From positions 1 to 8,133 of the forward strand of contig JAJYBE010000038.1 of the NCBI GenBank assembly GCA_021779205.1: a stretch of DNA of 8,133 nt, given 5' to 3'. The notes below the pieces were generated by a model, which worked only from the letters and a program-made list of their open reading frames with translations, searched no databases and had not been told where the DNA came from. The position numbers and the translations under genes were made by a program. Positions 6,534 through 8,133 of the stretch are shown here, one piece after another. Position 1 is the stretch's first letter. Each line of letters starts with the position of its first letter. The stretch comes from a bacterium (lineage in GTDB: Bacteria; Patescibacteriota; Minisyncoccia; Moranbacterales; UBA2206).

Positions 6534-6557
6534 ATTAACCGAACCGACCGGTTTAAT
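6534..6557 (-). terminator. Possible terminator hairpin between convergent kinase and rpoD genes
   Basis: ATTAACCG (6534-6541) can pair with CGGTTTAAT (6549-6557) with one bulged T and a 7-base loop. It fills the 19-base gap between the kinase TGA and the rpoD TAA and reaches a few bases into the rpoD end. On the minus strand it is followed after three bases by TTTTT, which fits weak intrinsic termination of rpoD. On the plus strand no T run follows directly. The stem is short, so confidence is modest. Confidence 0.4.
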
Positions 6558-7938
6558 AATCTCGTAACTTTTTAATCGTTTTATGATCTCGAATTTTTTC
6601 CAACGCCTTTGCTTCTATTTGGCGAATACGTTCCCGAGTAACACCAAATTCTTGTCCAACCTCTTCCAGGGTATGTGTCACCCCATCCTCTAATCCAAAT
6701 CTTATTTTTAAAATTTTCTGCTCGCGAGGAGTCAAATCTTTTAGTATTTCGTTCACATGCTCTTTTAGCATTTTCCTCGAAGCAACTTGATTTGGCATTA
6801 CAGTTTCCGTATCCTCTACAAAATCACCCAAAACAGAATCATCATCACTATCGCCAACGGTAGTTTCCAAAGAAACTGTTTCTTGAGAAATTTTTTGAAT
6901 ATGACGAATTTTTTCCACTTCAACTCCCATTTCCACGGCAATTTCTTCCGGCAAAGGCTCACGTCCCAAATCTTGCACAAGTCGGCGAGTAATTTGCGTA
7001 TATTTGTTAATTGTCTCCACCATATGCACAGGAATACGAATAGTCCTTGACTGATCAGCTAGAGCACGCGTTACTGCTTGACGAATCCACCATGTCGCAT
7101 AAGTGGAAAATTTATAACCCTTACGATAATCAAATTTTTCTACTGCGCGGAAAAGACCAATATTGCCTTCCTGAATCAAATCAAGCAAAGAAAGATTATG
7201 CGAACGTCCGACATATTTCTTAGCAATACTCACCACTAATCGCAAATTGGCTTCCGTTAATTTTTGTTTAGCGACTAAATCATTTTTTTCAATTCTCTTT
7301 GCCAAAGAAACTTCCTCCTCGGTGGAAAGCAAACTCACCCTACCAATTTCACGCAAATACATCTGAACCAAATCTGATGAAATGTCATCAGAGGTATCAT
7401 TGACATAATTGCTGCCACGCTTGCGGGAACTTTTTTTAGTTGTTTTTTCTTTTTCAAATTCTTCTGATATTTTATCCGTTTCGAATTTGAGCATCTCATC
7501 CGAACTAACAACCCTGATGCTATTTTTCTCCAACTTCTCATATAATTCTTCCAGTTTTTCAATATCTCTTTCCACATCGGGAAAGGTGTGCAAAATTTCG
7601 TCTTCGGTAATAAAACCGCGCTGTTTGGAGCGATAAACTAAATCGGTTAAAATATCCGCCTTGTTTGCTTCAGCATCTTCCGTCGGAACCTTATCCTTTT
7701 TTTTATCGGCGGAAGCGCGCGCCAAAGCGGTTTTCTTTTTTAATTCTTTTTTTGAAACAAGTCTGGTCTTTTTTTTATTTTTTATCTTATTTACTACCTG
7801 TTTCGATTTAGAAACAAGCTTTTTCTTTTCATTGTTTTTAGGCATTTTTTTAAATTTTATTTTTTTCTTTGCATCTTGCTTAAGAAAAACTTTTTTCTTT
7901 ACTTTATTTTTTTTATTCATCATTATTTTTTTAACCAT
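6553..7938 (-). CDS. rpoD: Primary sigma factor RpoD (sigma-70) with a lysine-rich N-terminal tail
   Basis: Housekeeping sigma factor that directs RNA polymerase to -10/-35 promoters. Of 461 residues, 1-85 form a basic low-complexity tail (31 Lys in the first 70, only three acidic residues). Residues 91-150 resemble region 1.1 (ADILTDLVYRSKQRGFITED). Region 1.2 is at about 185-217 (SDLVQMYLREIGRVSLLSTEEE). Region 2 runs about 220-300, with NLRLVVSIAKKY, DLIQEGNIGLFRAVEKFDY and the -10 reading helix FSTYATWWIRQAVTRA. Region 3 is about 300-380 (TIRIPVHMVETINK). Region 4 is about 395-455, with LTPREQKILKIRFGL, the helix-turn-helix LEEVGQEFGVTRERIRQIEAKAL and a C-terminal LRDY. Complete region 1.1 and region 4 identify a group 1 factor. 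The two clearest promoters in this window carry TATAAT boxes, as such a factor expects. M1 is the longest start; M6, M7 or M32 are possible because no Shine-Dalgarno marks any of them. It starts 23 bases after the upstream dnaG-like stop, so it is probably in an operon with it. Confidence 0.97.
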   Translation of the reverse strand: MVKKIMMNKKNKVKKKVFLKQDAKKKIKFKKMPKNNEKKKLVSKSKQVVNKIKNKKKTRLVSKKELKKKTALARASADKKKDKVPTEDAEANKADILTDLVYRSKQRGFITEDEILHTFPDVERDIEKLEELYEKLEKNSIRVVSSDEMLKFETDKISEEFEKEKTTKKSSRKRGSNYVNDTSDDISSDLVQMYLREIGRVSLLSTEEEVSLAKRIEKNDLVAKQKLTEANLRLVVSIAKKYVGRSHNLSLLDLIQEGNIGLFRAVEKFDYRKGYKFSTYATWWIRQAVTRALADQSRTIRIPVHMVETINKYTQITRRLVQDLGREPLPEEIAVEMGVEVEKIRHIQKISQETVSLETTVGDSDDDSVLGDFVEDTETVMPNQVASRKMLKEHVNEILKDLTPREQKILKIRFGLEDGVTHTLEEVGQEFGVTRERIRQIEAKALEKIRDHKTIKKLRDY

Positions 7939-7961
7939 AAAATTTACGAAAAAATATAAGA

Positions 7962-8133
7962 TTAAATTTTATCAAATTCTTTAAGTAAAAGCCTTTCCGC
8001 CATTCTGTCTCCCCTTTTTTTTGCCAATGCCAAATCTTTTTCAACCTTGTTCCTTTTATCTTTTTTAATTTCCTCTTCAATTTCCGCCAAAATCCCTGAC
8101 AGTTCACTCTTTAACTCTTCAAATAAAAGATCG
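7962..8133 (-). CDS. dnaG: C-terminal fragment of a protein, probably DNA primase DnaG
   Basis: An open frame enters from the right edge and ends with TAA at 7964-7962; 56 residues are visible (frame starts at 8132). The fragment is highly charged and predicted helical: LFEELKSELSGILAEIEEEI, then a basic segment and AKKRGDRMAERLLLKEFDKI at the C-terminus. This looks like the helical C-terminal helicase-interaction end of bacterial DnaG, whose last residues often read as a charged helix ending in L-L-x-E-F. The stronger argument is position: it lies 23 bases upstream of rpoD on the same strand, and dnaG-rpoD is a widely conserved pair of the macromolecular synthesis operon. The catalytic TOPRIM core and zinc finger are outside the window, so the assignment rests mainly on context and could be wrong. 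Confidence 0.6.
   Translation of the reverse strand, partial: DLLFEELKSELSGILAEIEEEIKKDKRNKVEKDLALAKKRGDRMAERLLLKEFDKI

Noticed and set aside
7661..7984. Plus-strand Phe-rich ORF of 107 residues that looks like a membrane protein
   Set aside because: It is the complement of the lysine codons (AAA) in the rpoD tail, which read as TTT; no independent support.
1..8133. tRNA, rRNA, CRISPR array, insertion sequence, toxin-antitoxin or alternative genetic code (TGA as glycine)
   Set aside because: None was visible: almost all of the window is covered by coding genes, intergenic gaps are short, and TGA clearly ends three genes.

Overview
This AT-rich window has six genes plus one gene fragment, and the gene content and protein style suggest a member of the Candidate Phyla Radiation (Patescibacteria, probably Parcubacteria-like). 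The reasons are a short prolyl-tRNA synthetase without the bacterial editing insertion, a lysine-rich tail on the sigma factor, Ig-like envelope proteins with low-complexity stalks, and starts that lack a visible Shine-Dalgarno sequence. This assignment is inference from protein features, not from a marker-gene search. TGA ends three of the reading frames (the small membrane protein, the Ig-like protein and the kinase), so the standard bacterial code applies. That argues against the Gracilibacteria/Absconditabacteria, which read TGA as glycine.

Layout from left to right. On the minus strand lie the first 637 codons of gyrB (1-1912, cut by the window edge), a small four-helix membrane protein (1970-2344) and proS (2504-3733). 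They run in the order proS, membrane protein, gyrB. A near-consensus promoter just past the proS stop can drive the last two. A 92-base divergent intergenic region (3734-3825) separates proS from a plus-strand pair. The first of the pair is a membrane-anchored protein with a threonine-rich stalk and two Ig-like domains (3826-5187). The second is a sensor histidine kinase (5184-6533) whose start codon overlaps the stop of the first in an ATGA junction. The kinase runs convergently into the primary sigma factor gene rpoD (minus strand, 6553-7938), with a small hairpin between them. Upstream of rpoD is the C-terminal end of another minus-strand gene, most probably dnaG (7962-8133), giving the classic dnaG-rpoD order.

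Most of the window is therefore core information processing: DNA supercoiling, tRNA charging, replication priming and transcription initiation. The accessory part is the Ig-like protein/histidine kinase pair. Its translational coupling suggests that the surface protein and the sensor are made together and may work together. No response regulator is present in the window. No tRNA, rRNA, CRISPR array, insertion sequence or long repeat was seen.
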